Assembly (NCBI GenBank): GCA_963790525.1
Contig: CAWBOV010000006.1
Coordinates: forward strand, 62,001-126,000
Length of the DNA stretch: 64,000 bases
From: CAWBOV01 sp963790525
GTDB lineage: Bacteria; Actinomycetota; Actinomycetes; Mycobacteriales; Jatrophihabitantaceae
Direction of reading: 5' to 3'
Shown: positions 30,076 through 38,692 of the stretch, piece by piece
How the letters are laid out: the number at the start of each line of letters is the position of its first letter
Numbering within the stretch: position 1 is the first letter of the stretch
The notes under the pieces: model-generated
Seen by the model: the letters and a program-made list of their open reading frames with translations, nothing else
What the model was told of the DNA's origin: nothing
The model's database searches: none
Program-made: the position numbers and the translations under genes

Positions 30076-30482
30076 GTGACCCGCTTCGTCTACGACTGCC
30101 ACATGCGGTGGGGTGACATGGACGCCTTCGCCCATGTCAACAACACCGCCTACGTGACCTACCTCGAGCAGGCCCGGGTGGCGATGTTCTTCGATCGCTA
30201 CGACGGCAGCTTCGCCAAGGGCACGGTCATCGCCCGCCACGAGATCGACTACCTGCGGCCGGTGGTCTACCACCCGGAGCCGCTGCGGATCGAGCTGTGG
30301 GTCGACGAGATCCGTGGCGCGTCGTTCAGCGTCCGTTACGAGGTCTTCGACGGCACGGTCCTCTGGTCGCCGGGCGGCGACCCGTGCGTCCGTTCGACTT
30401 CGCCACCGACCGTCCCCGCCGCCTCACCCCGGAGGAGCGGGCCGCGCTGTTGCTGTTCAGCGAAGGACTGGGCGAGTCGTGA
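30076..30482 (+). CDS. Acyl-CoA thioesterase (4-hydroxybenzoyl-CoA thioesterase-like hotdog), one frameshift
   Basis: A hotdog-fold protein: CHMRWGDMDAFAHVNNTAYV carries the usual catalytic aspartate region, followed by YLEQARVAMFFDRYDG. A shift near 30370 leads to PFDFATDRPRRLTPEERAAL and the end. The joined size is about 135 residues. It probably hydrolyses an acyl-CoA. GTG 30076 lies 23 bases after ettA, and its stop overlaps the GTG of the next gene (GTGA). In mycobacteria, from memory, a large NAD-glutamate dehydrogenase gene sits between these two; here it is absent. Confidence 0.85.
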
Positions 30483-31132
30483 ACACGCCGACCCCCGTGG
30501 CCACCGACCGTCGGCGACCGGGAGCAGTGGCGCGAGCTGCAACCCTTCGGGTACCGCCTCGCCCAGTTGGACGCGCAGGCATTGCTCCGCCTCCGGCCGT
30601 CGAGCGGGCGACGGGGTCGGCGCGATGGCCACGCGTGCCGTCCGGCGCGCTGGTCGATCGCCGCACCGTCGTCGCGGCAGGACCTGCCGACACCGACGGA
30701 CCGGACGGTGACCGCACGGCGACTTCCTGCAGTGGCTCGCGCGACCCGGCGGCGCCCGCGCCCATCGGCAAGCCGACGCAGCGTGGCGCGGCGGCCTGCC
30801 CGCCGACTGGGGTGGCGGCACGTGGACGACAGTTCCCGGGGCGGTCATGCCGACCTGGTCCGCCAGGGTGCCCGGCCCACGTCGAGGCGGCGATCCAGGG
30901 CCTGGGCGCCCGGGCGGCGGACGCCCTGCTCGACCTGGTCGTGCTGACGGTGACGGGTGCCGGAAAGACCGTCGACCGTCACCAACCGGAGCCTGAGCGC
31001 GTTGTCGATGGGCTTCCTGCCGATACGGCGGGAACGTCGTCGTCTCGGTCTCCGGTCGATGGACCCGGGTCGCGGCCGACTTCGGCTGGGTGTACGCCGA
31101 ACAGGCCGGTCCCGCTCAACCTGCTCGGCTGA
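30479..31132 (+). CDS. Conserved hypothetical protein, heavily frameshifted
   Basis: I do not recognise a domain. Starting from a GTG overlapping the thioesterase stop, plausible coding passes through all three frames: DREQWRELQPFGYRLAQLDA, then a tryptophan-rich middle (DFLQWLARPGGARAHRQADA), and finally a beta-rich end (GNVVVSVSGRWTRVAADFGW, then VYAEQAG). At least four shifts are needed. Its place after the thioesterase matches the hypothetical gene at this spot in mycobacteria. The exact protein cannot be reconstructed reliably. Confidence 0.5.
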   Translation: MNTPTPVATDRRRPGAVARAATLRVPPRPVGRAGIAPPPAVERATGSARWPRVPSGALVDRRTVVAAGPADTDGPDGDRTATSCSGSRDPAAPAPIGKPTQRGAAACPPTGVAARGRQFPGRSCRPGPPGCPAHVEAAIQGLGARAADALLDLVVLTVTGAGKTVDRHQPEPERVVDGLPADTAGTSSSRSPVDGPGSRPTSAGCTPNRPVPLNLLG

Positions 31133-31156
31133 GCCAACCGGTCCGCGGACAGGACC

Positions 31157-32763
31157 TCAGCCGCGGACCCACACGGTGGCGTTGGCGGCAGCACGCCGTC
31201 GGCCGACGTCGGTCGAGGCCAGGACGACCTCGCCGGCAGGCAGCTCCGCCGGTACGTCGCCGAAGTTCGTCACCAGCACGACGGACTCCCCGCCGATAGG
31301 CCAGGCAGTCCTCTGGCGCGCCGATCCAGGCGAAGTCGTCGAGTGGCCAGGTCGGGCAGTTCGCGGCGCAGGCCAGGATCCGCTGGTACAGCGACAGCGT
31401 GGAATCGGCGTCCTCCAGTTCGGCCTCCACGGTGAAGTCGGTCCACTCGACCGGCATCGGCAGCCACGGCGTGCCCGACGTGAAGTCGAACGGCGGCGTC
31501 GACGCCGCTCCACGGCATCGGCACCCGCTCGCCGTCGCGGCCCCGCTCGGTGTGCCCGCTGCGCTCCCAGGCCGGGTCCTGCAGCACCTCGTCGGGCAGG
31601 TCGACGTTCTCCAGGCCGAGTTCGTCGCCCTGGTACAGGTAGGCCGCGCCCGGCAGGGCGAGCTGGATCATGTGCCGCCGCGCGGGCCCGGTCGCTGCCG
31701 AGCGCTCCGCCGCCGTACCGCGTCGCGTGCCGGGTCAGGTCGTGGTTGCTGAGGACCCACGTGCTCGGCGCGCCGACCGCGCGCGGTCGCATCCAGCGCG
31801 TCCTGGACGGCGACGCGGAAGGACGTTGGCGTCCCAGTCGGCCTGGACCAGCGTCGAAGTTGAAGGCCAGATGCAGCTCGTCGGCGCGGATGTACGCCGA
31901 CCGGCTTCTCGGCGTACTCCGCCCACACCTCGCCCACGGCCATCGCGCCCGGGTACTCGTCCATGACGGCGCGCAGCCCGCGCAGGTATTCGTGCACTGC
32001 TGGCTGGTCGAAGCGCGGGTCACCGGCCATCTGGGTGTTGTGGATGGTCGGCAGGACCTCCATGTCCGGCAGACCCTCGGGCTTGGCCATCCCGTGCGCG
32101 ACGTCGATCCGGAAGCCGTCGGCGCCGCGGTCGAGCCAGAACCGCAGGATCCGCGCGAACTCCGTCGCCACCTCGGGGTTGTTCCAGTTCAGGTCGGGCT
32201 GCTCGGGTGCGAACAGGTGCAGGTACCACTGGCCGTCCGGCACCCGGGTCCACGCCGGTCCGCCGAACACCGACGGCCAGTTGTTCGGCGGCAGCTCGCC
32301 ATCGGTGCCCCGGCCGTCGCTGAAGAGGAAGCGCTCCCGCTCGGGACTGCCCGGCGCGGGCGGCCAGCGCGTCCTGGAACCAGCGGTGCTGGTCGGAGAA
32401 GTGATTGGGGACGAGGTCGACCGTGACCTTGATGCCGCGCTCGTGGGACGGCGGCGACGATCGTCGTCGAAGTCGGCCAGGGTGCCGAAGCAGCGGGTCC
32501 ACGTCGGTGGGATCGGAGACGTCGTAACCGCCGTCGGCCATCGGGGAGCGTAGAACGGGCTCAGCCAGAGCGCCTCGACCCCGAGCGTCGGCAGGTAGTC
32601 CAGCCGCTCGCGGATGCCGTTCAGGTCGCCCTCGCCGTCACCGTTCGAGTCGGCGAAACTGCGCGGGATAGATCTGGTAGAAGACGGCGGTCTTCCACCA
32701 GTCGGGGTCGGTGGTGCGGTCCGCGGCAGGACGGGTGACGGCTGGGGCAGCGTGCTTGGGCAC
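31157..32763 (-). CDS. aglA: GH13 alpha-glucosidase (oligo-1,6-glucosidase-like), several frameshifts
   Basis: An alpha-amylase family TIM barrel acting on alpha-glucosidic bonds of maltose or isomaltose. Blocks in order are DWWKTAVFYQIYPRSFADSN, GVEALWLSPFY, VDLVPNHFSDQHRWF, GADGFRIDVAHGMAK with the nucleophile aspartate, AVGEVWAEY with the acid glutamate, and VLSNHDLTRHATRYGG with the third carboxylate. The C-terminal beta domain ends VLASTDVGRRRAAANATVWV. Shifts lie near 32540, 32440, 32350, 31900, 31800, 31500 and 31330. About 535 residues when joined. GTG 32763 is the likely start. Confidence 0.88.
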
Positions 32764-32932
32764 AGAGAACTCCTCGGCGGAACGCGGTGCCGGTGGCGGC
32801 CGCGGCGACGTGTCGATGACGGAATCAACCGTATCTGAATCGATGCAGATTCGCGAACCGCATTCGGGACCAACCGGGCGGAGGGAGCGTACCGATCAGG
32901 CGCCACAGGGGGCGCCGAACTCCCCGCAAGGC

Positions 32933-33316
32933 TCAGGCGTCGGGCGCGTTGCGCAGCGAGTCGGCAGCACCGGTCAGGTACGTCCACAGCTGTGCCTGGG
33001 CCTCGGGCGGCAGGTGCGCGGCCTCGACCGCGGCCCGCATGTGCCGCAGCCACGCGTCGCGCTCCACAGACGTGATGGTGAACGGCGCGTGGCGCATGCG
33101 CAGGCGCGGATGGCCCCGCATCTCGGAGTAGGTGTGCGGCCCGCCCCAGTACTGGACGAGGAACAGGGTCAGCCGATCCGCCGCCGGGCCGAGGTCCTGC
33201 TCGGGGTAGAGCGGGCGCAGGACCGGATCAGTGGCCACCCCGGCGTAGAAGTCCGCCACGATCGCGCGGAAGACCGCCTCTCCGCCGACGACGTCGTAGA
33301 GGCTCGGTGGGGGCAT
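32933..33316 (-). CDS. glbO: Truncated hemoglobin, group II (GlbO type)
   Basis: 127 residues from ATG 33316, with GGGGAGA 8 bases upstream; an ATG at 33349 is less likely. The two-over-two globin fold shows SLYDVVGGEAVFRAIVADFY, LFLVQYWGGPHTYSEMRGHP and the proximal-histidine region MRHAPFTITSVERDAWL. GlbO proteins bind O2 with high affinity and associate with membranes and respiratory function. It lies convergent-side to nothing and is followed on the same strand by the alpha-glucosidase, as remembered for mycobacteria (with opposite strand use). Confidence 0.92.
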   Translation of the reverse strand: MPPPSLYDVVGGEAVFRAIVADFYAGVATDPVLRPLYPEQDLGPAADRLTLFLVQYWGGPHTYSEMRGHPRLRMRHAPFTITSVERDAWLRHMRAAVEAAHLPPEAQAQLWTYLTGAADSLRNAPDA

Positions 33317-33401
33317 GGGGTCATTCTCCCCGGGCGCGGCCGTGCTCATCGCCGCGGGTCTCCCGGTGCGCGCCCGTGGCGCGGCACGTCGACCGGGGCG
33401 G

Positions 33402-34370
33402 TCATGCCGGATCGTCGGCGCCAGAGGCATCCGCGTCGGAGGAGTCGGCGCTCGGCGACAGGTCGATCTGGTGCGAGGTCAGGCGCGCGCGCACGCGACG
33501 GCGAAGTTCGCGCGCCGTCCGCCACTGGTCGTCCGGATGCACCTTCACCACCAGGCGGATCACCGTCTCCTCGCGGGTCATGCTCTGGACGCCCTGCAGC
33601 TCCGGCTCGCCGAGGAAGGCCGACGCCCACTCCTCGTCGGCGTGCATCGCCTCCGCGACCTCGAGCATGATCGCGGATGCCGCATCCGCGTCGCTGTCGG
33701 CGGCGATGGGCAGGTCGAGCACGATCTGGGCGTACCCCTGGCTCTTGTTGCCGACCCGCACGATCTCGCCGTTGCGGACGTACCAGACCGTCCCGTGGTT
33801 GTCGCGCAGGCTGGTCGTGCGCAGACCCACCGCCTCGACGGTGCCGATCGCCTCCTTGACATCGATGACGTCGCCGACGCCGTACTGGTCCTCGAGGATC
33901 ATGAACATCCCCGAGAGGAAGTCCTTGACGACGTTCTGGGCGCCGAAGCCGAGCGCCACGCCGACGATCGAAGTCCCGGCGATGAGCGGGGCGAGGTCGA
34001 CGTTCACCTCGGTCAGGATCATCATGAACGCGATCACCAGGATCGTGACCGACGCGGCGCTCTTGAGGACCGAGCCGATCGTGTCCGCCCGCTGCCGGCG
34101 TCGCTCGGACTGCAGCAGCCCGGCCTCGAACAGCGAGCTGGCGTGGACCGCGCGCTCGCGCAGCGGGCGCAGCACCGTCGGCACCGATCCCTCCGCCGTG
34201 GCCCGGGTCAGCCGCGCGATGGCCCGGTGCACGAGCGACCGGACGATCAGCGCGATCACGATGATCAGGACGATGCGCACCGGACGGACGATGAGGACGT
34301 CGGCGTGGTGGTCGAGGTAGCGCGAGAACTTCGACGCGTCGATGTGGCTCACGCCGAGACAGCCTGCCAT
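33402..34370 (-). CDS. Small-conductance mechanosensitive channel, MscS family
   Basis: 322 residues. Membrane segments are at IVRPVRIVLIIVIALIVRSL and SVTILVIAFMMILTEV, followed by the pore helix and beta-domain entry (GTSIVGVALGFGAQNVVKDF, then DQYGVGDVIDVKEAIGTVEA). The C-terminal alpha/beta part ends in an acidic, serine-rich tail. It would release solutes upon osmotic downshift. ATG 34370 gives a short N terminus before the first helix; ATG 34457 would add residues without features. The frame is intact. Confidence 0.9.
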   Translation of the reverse strand: MAGCLGVSHIDASKFSRYLDHHADVLIVRPVRIVLIIVIALIVRSLVHRAIARLTRATAEGSVPTVLRPLRERAVHASSLFEAGLLQSERRRQRADTIGSVLKSAASVTILVIAFMMILTEVNVDLAPLIAGTSIVGVALGFGAQNVVKDFLSGMFMILEDQYGVGDVIDVKEAIGTVEAVGLRTTSLRDNHGTVWYVRNGEIVRVGNKSQGYAQIVLDLPIAADSDADAASAIMLEVAEAMHADEEWASAFLGEPELQGVQSMTREETVIRLVVKVHPDDQWRTARELRRRVRARLTSHQIDLSPSADSSDADASGADDPA

Positions 34371-34514
34371 GCGCGCACGTTCGGGTGAGCCACCCGGCCG
34401 TCGCGGCGCGCCTCCAGTGCCCGCCGGTGGGGGACTGTGAGCGATTTGTACGTGCACTGCGGCCCGTCGTCAGGTTGACTGTTCCCAGCGCGGTCGCAGT
34501 GAGGAGTGATCGAG

Positions 34515-35042
34515 GTGGCTGGAACGCTGGTGCTCAACGCGTCTTACGAGCCGTTGTGCATCGTTCCTCTGCGCCGCGCGGTCGTGCTGGTCCTGGCGGA
34601 GAAGGCCATCGTCGTCGAGGCCGGACAGGCGGTTCTGCACTCGGAGCGCCAGTCGATCACGGCACCCGCGGTGGTGCGCCTGTCGCGTTATGTCCGGGTT
34701 CCCTACCGCCGATCGGTACCCCTGTCCCGGCGCGCGGTCATGGATCGCGACGGTTATCGCTGCGCCTACTGCCCGGCGAAGGCCGACACCATCGATCACG
34801 TCGTACCGCGCTCGCGCGGCGGGATGCACCAGTGGACCAACGTGGTCGCCGCGTGCGCGCGGTGCAATCACCGCAAGGGCGACCGGCTGCTGTCCGAGAT
34901 CGGCTGGCATCTGCCGGCGCGGCCCGCCGAACCGCCGGCGACGGTCGCGCTGATCCTCGGGTGGGCCAATCGCGATCCGGTCTGGGACCGCTATCTGGGC
35001 ATGCCCTGGTCCGGGGCGGCGGACCTGGAACCCGCCGTCTGA
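34515..35042 (+). CDS. HNH endonuclease family protein
   Basis: GTG 34515 is chosen because GGAG stands 8 bases upstream, and the conserved AGTLVLNASYEPLCIVPLRR follows directly. The C-terminal half has a zinc-finger-like HNH nuclease: RDGYRCAYCPAKADTIDHVV, PRSRGGMHQWTNVVAACARC and NHRKGDR, with the paired cysteines and catalytic histidine. This single-copy family is conserved across actinobacteria beside these genes. The biological role is unknown. The frame is intact. Confidence 0.88.
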   Translation: MAGTLVLNASYEPLCIVPLRRAVVLVLAEKAIVVEAGQAVLHSERQSITAPAVVRLSRYVRVPYRRSVPLSRRAVMDRDGYRCAYCPAKADTIDHVVPRSRGGMHQWTNVVAACARCNHRKGDRLLSEIGWHLPARPAEPPATVALILGWANRDPVWDRYLGMPWSGAADLEPAV

Positions 35043-35071
35043 GCTGCGCGCGCCGCCGATATCGTCGGCGC

Positions 35072-36529
35072 ATGGCTCACCTGCACGATCTGACCGCGCT
35101 CGAGGCCGCCGCCGCGATCCGGGCGCGCGAGATCGGTTCCCGCGAACTCGTCGACCACTACCTCGACCGGATCGAACGCCTCGATCCGCAGGTGGGCGCG
35201 TTCGTGACCGTCGTCGCCGACAGTGCGCGTTCCCAGGCCGACGAGGCGGACGCCCTGACCCTGAGTGGAGCGGACCTGCCACCACTGCACGGGGTGCCGA
35301 CGGCCATCAAGGACCTGAACTCGACAGCGGGCGTGCCGACCTCGTTCGGGTCCACGACGACCCTCGGCTTCGTGCCGGTGTTCGACGACTTCGTGGTGAC
35401 GGCGCTGCGGGAGGCCGGGACGATCAGCCTGGGCAAGACCGCGACGCCGGAGTTCGGCCTGCCCTGCTACACCGAGACCGACATCGGACCGCCCGCGCGG
35501 ACACCCTGGGACGTGACCCGCTCGGCGGGTGGGTCCAGCGGCGGGGCCGGGGCGGCGGTGGCGGCCGGGCTGCTCCCGATCGCCCAGGGCAGCGACGGCG
35601 GCGGTTCCATCCGCATCCCGGCCAGCGCCTGTGGTCTCGTCGGGCTCAAGCCGGCACGTGGGCGGATCTCCCGCGGTCCGCTCGACGGCGACCCGGTCGG
35701 GCTCAGCGTCCTCGGGCCGCTGGCGCGCACGGTCCGTGACGCCGCCGCGTTCCTGGATGCCACGGCCGGTCCGAGGCCGGGTGACGGGCAGTGGGCGCCG
35801 CCGCTCCCGGACGGCCAGACCTTCCTGGACTGGTGCGACCGCACGCCGGGTTCGCTGCGGATCGGCCGCTACCTGGACTCGCCCATCGACACCACCGTCG
35901 ATCCGCAGGTCGCTGATGCGTGGGAGAGGATGTCGCGCCTGCTGGCCTCCCTCGGGCACGAGATCGTGGACGTCGACCCGCCGCTGTCGCGCGACGCGGT
36001 CCCCTTGTTCGAGCTCGTCTGGGCGGTGTCCGCGGCGTCGGCGCCCGTCGCGCCGGCCGACGAGGAGCGGTTGCGGCCACTCACCCGCCACCTGCGTGAA
36101 CGCGGCCGGGCGGTCACCGGCGCCCAGTACGTCCAGGCCGTCAACACGCTGGCAGTGCTGTCGCGGCAGGGGATCGCGGCAAGCGCCCACCTCGACGCCG
36201 TCCTGACGCCCACTCTGGCGCAGCTGCCCCGTCCGGTCGGCTACTTCACCGACGGCGGCGATCCGGCCGAGGACTTCGAGCGCCAGAAGCGCTTCACGCC
36301 GTGGACCTCGATCTACAACATGAGTGGCCAGCCGGCGATCTCGCTGCCCGCGTACCTGAGCGATCCGGGGCATCCGTCGGCCGCCGCGGACGGGCAGACC
36401 GTGCCGCTGCCGATAGGGATGATGCTGGTGGGCAGGCAGGCCGGCGAGGCCCCTCTGCTCGCTCTCGCCGCTCAGGTCGAGGCCGCCGCGCCGTGGCGCG
36501 ACCGTCATCCGCCCGTCTGGACACGCTGA
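35072..36529 (+). CDS. Amidase signature family enzyme
   Basis: 485 residues with the Ser-cisSer-Lys triad: the lysine in HGVPTAIKDLNSTAGVPTSF, the cis-serine in SAGGSSGGAGAAVAAG and the nucleophile serine in GSDGGGSIRIPASACGLVGL. C-terminal blocks are YNMSGQPAISLPAYL and LPIGMMLVGRQAGE. It hydrolyses a carboxamide. The pattern of a lone amidase without GatB or GatC suggests catabolism of a small amide rather than tRNA amidation. ATG 35072 starts 29 bases after the HNH gene. Confidence 0.92.
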   Translation: MAHLHDLTALEAAAAIRAREIGSRELVDHYLDRIERLDPQVGAFVTVVADSARSQADEADALTLSGADLPPLHGVPTAIKDLNSTAGVPTSFGSTTTLGFVPVFDDFVVTALREAGTISLGKTATPEFGLPCYTETDIGPPARTPWDVTRSAGGSSGGAGAAVAAGLLPIAQGSDGGGSIRIPASACGLVGLKPARGRISRGPLDGDPVGLSVLGPLARTVRDAAAFLDATAGPRPGDGQWAPPLPDGQTFLDWCDRTPGSLRIGRYLDSPIDTTVDPQVADAWERMSRLLASLGHEIVDVDPPLSRDAVPLFELVWAVSAASAPVAPADEERLRPLTRHLRERGRAVTGAQYVQAVNTLAVLSRQGIAASAHLDAVLTPTLAQLPRPVGYFTDGGDPAEDFERQKRFTPWTSIYNMSGQPAISLPAYLSDPGHPSAAADGQTVPLPIGMMLVGRQAGEAPLLALAAQVEAAAPWRDRHPPVWTR

Positions 36530-36631
36530 CATCGACCCGCACGCGAGGACCGCGCGGCGACCTCGGTATCGTGACCGCATGATTTCGGCGGCGGGCATCA
36601 CGGCTCGCGTAGCTCGGTTCGGAGCGACTGC

Positions 36632-36904
36632 ATGAACATCGTTGAGACGGCCCTGGTCTTCGTCGGTATTCCGTTCGGCCTGTTCCTCCTGATCGCCGCG
36701 GCGGTGTACGGCCCGACGATGATGCACACCAACCGCTACCGCCCGGGAAAGCCGTGGACCTACGCGCCGGTCTGGTACCTGCCGCACCCCGATCACTCGG
36801 CGCCGGTCTCCGCGCCGGGCACCCAGCGGGCGCTGAACGCCGCCGCCGGTGCCGCATCCACTCCGCAGTCCGACGTGATGGGTGGTGCCAGCGGTGAGTG
36901 GTGA
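36632..36904 (+). CDS. ctaJ: aa3-type cytochrome oxidase subunit CtaJ-like
   Basis: A 90-residue protein with one N-terminal membrane helix (NIVETALVFVGIPFGLFLLI, continuing AAAVYGP) then RYRPGKPWTYAPVWYLPHPD and a flexible tail. This resembles CtaJ, a small accessory subunit of the actinobacterial III2IV2 respiratory supercomplex. The next gene overlaps its end, and a CtaG-family gene lies 6 kb away. The assignment rests on resemblance and gene order, both from memory. Confidence 0.7.
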   Translation: MNIVETALVFVGIPFGLFLLIAAAVYGPTMMHTNRYRPGKPWTYAPVWYLPHPDHSAPVSAPGTQRALNAAAGAASTPQSDVMGGASGEW

Positions 36905-37361
36905 CCTGATCGCCCAGCAGCCCTCCCACGGCGAGCCCGGCGTCTACGTCCCCCCGGGCGTCGGCCCGCGTGATCTCGCCGCACTCGGCAAGCCGTTCAC
37001 CACGCCGCAGCTCACCCGGATCGACGAGGCGCTCACCCTGGGCAGCCGCGAGACCGGATTGCTGTTCAGCCTCTACGTCGGCGAGCTCGACTCGCCGACC
37101 CGCCCCGCCGCCGAGGCCCTCAGCCGGCAACTGCCGGGCGTGGGTCCGAACGGCGCGGTGCTGCTGGCCGTGTCGCCCGGACAGCGCGTGCTGCACATCG
37201 TCACCGTCGGCGGAGCCGTGGCCCGGCTGCCCAACCGGGTCTGCGCGCTCGCCGCGCTGGGCATGCGGGCGTCATTCGCGGCCGGCGACATCACCACCGG
37301 CATCATCAACGGCCTGCGGCAACTGGCCGACGCCGCCGGCTCGACCCCCAGCGTCCACTGA
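36894..37361 (+). CDS. DUF5130-type protein (CtaI-like), coupled to ctaJ
   Basis: GTG 36894 overlaps the end of ctaJ by 11 bases. The 155-residue product has a TPM-like alpha/beta domain (TQLTRIDEALTLGSRETGLL is approximated as LTRIDEALTLGSRETGLLFS, then YVGEL; AVLLAVSPGQRVLHIVTVGG; VCALAALGMRASFAAGDITT). In Mycobacterium smegmatis, as I recall, the CtaI and CtaJ genes are adjacent, and this pair matches that arrangement. No membrane helix is obvious. The role in complex IV assembly is inferred. Confidence 0.65.
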   Translation: MSGDLIAQQPSHGEPGVYVPPGVGPRDLAALGKPFTTPQLTRIDEALTLGSRETGLLFSLYVGELDSPTRPAAEALSRQLPGVGPNGAVLLAVSPGQRVLHIVTVGGAVARLPNRVCALAALGMRASFAAGDITTGIINGLRQLADAAGSTPSVH

Positions 37362-37427
37362 CCCAGGCGGCCTCACCCGCGAGCCGCGCGTAGCTCAGCC
37401 GCGCGCTGAGACTCGCGGCGCGGGCGC

Positions 37428-38602
37428 TCAGTGCGTCGGTGCGGGCGTGCACAGTGGCGGGAGCGGCACTCCCAGCACGGACCCCGTGCACGTCGGGAGC
37501 GCGATCACCGGCGGGGTGGTGGACACCGGCGGCGCGGCCGTCGGGCCGATGGACCGCGTCGGTGTTCTCGACGGCGTCCCGGGAGCGGTGCTGCGTGGCG
37601 CGGTCGTCCGGTGGGCCGACGTCCTGGTGGGCCGTGGCGCCGGGGCGGTGGTGGACCGCCCGTGTGCCGGCGACCGGCTGGTGGTCGTGGTGATCGTGCC
37701 GCCTCCGACAGGAGGCCCTGGGTTGACCGGCGGTGGAGGGCCACTTCCGACCGGGGGGAGTGGCCCGGTCGTGGGGCCGGTGATCGGGCCGCTGACCGTG
37801 ACACCGTTGCCGTAGTCGACCGCGAGCCGGTAGACGAGGTCCAGGTACTCGTCGGAGTGGTTGTAGGCCAGGATGGCGCGGACCACGCCGGCCTCGGTCC
37901 TGAGGTTCCCCCCGGCCACACAGAGGTAGTGCGCGGTCGCCAGGGCGGCGTCGTTGATGTCGAAGGGGTTGGCGATCCCGTCGCCGTCGCCGTCCACCGC
38001 GTAGCGGGCCCACGTGCCGGGATGAACTGCATCGGGCCGACGGCATGGTCGTAGCGGGTGTCGCCGTCGAAGCGCCCGTGATCGGTGTCGGCGATGTAGT
38101 CCCACTGGTTGCCGTCCAGGGCAGGGCCGATGATCGGCGGCGCGGAGATCCCGTCGCTGGCCAGTCTCGACCCGCCGTACTGGCCGTGGTCGGACTCGAC
38201 CCGGCCGATCGCGGCGATCAGCCACCACTGGATGCCGCACGACGGATCCACCGAAGCGAGCCGGGCGGCCGCCCGCCGATAGGCCTGGAGGGCCACGGCG
38301 GGTATCCCGTTCGCGGCGAGCCCGGAGATCACTGCCGGTCCGGCGGGCGCGCGAGTCGCGGCACGGACGGAGGTCGAGGTCAGGCGCACCGCAGGGTGCG
38401 CCGCGCTCGCGCCGGGCACAGGGGACAGGTCGACCGTCGCCGCGGACGAGCCGGGGGCGGCCGAGCGTGCCGGCTGCGAGCCGGCCGGTGACAGGGCGAA
38501 CGCCAGGCAGATGAGGGCTGAACCTCCCACCACCACGCTGGTCGCGGCGGCGGCTCGCAGGCCGCGCGGGCCGAGCCGTCCGATCATCCGCGGTCGCTGC
38601 AC
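37428..38602 (-). CDS. Secreted lytic transglycosylase with Pro/Thr-rich tail, one frameshift
   Basis: GTG 38602 opens a basic N terminus and signal segment (GLRAAAATSVVVGGSALICL, then AFALSPAG). The lysozyme-like domain has the catalytic glutamate in LIAAIGRVESDHGQYGG and the MltB/SLT signature YDHAVGPMQFIPATW. A shift near 38025 separates this from RYAVDGDGDGIANPFDINDA and AILAYNHSDEYLDLV. The last about 130 residues are proline-, threonine- and glycine-rich, probably a wall-spanning tail. It would cut peptidoglycan glycan strands. Confidence 0.88.
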
Positions 38603-38640
38603 GGTGCCCCCTCACGTCGGTGTGCGGTCACCGAACACAA

Positions 38641-38677
38641 CGAGCCGGCACGTCAAAGGTGATGACGTGCCGGCTCG
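38641..38677 (-). terminator. Strong hairpin terminator downstream of pepN
   Basis: A perfect 15-bp inverted repeat (arms 38641-38655 and 38663-38677) closes a 7-base loop 16 bases after the pepN stop. On the minus strand it is followed by TTGTGTTC, a weak T tract. It isolates pepN from the transglycosylase gene. Confidence 0.75.
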
Positions 38678-38692
38678 TGGGGCGTAACGGAG

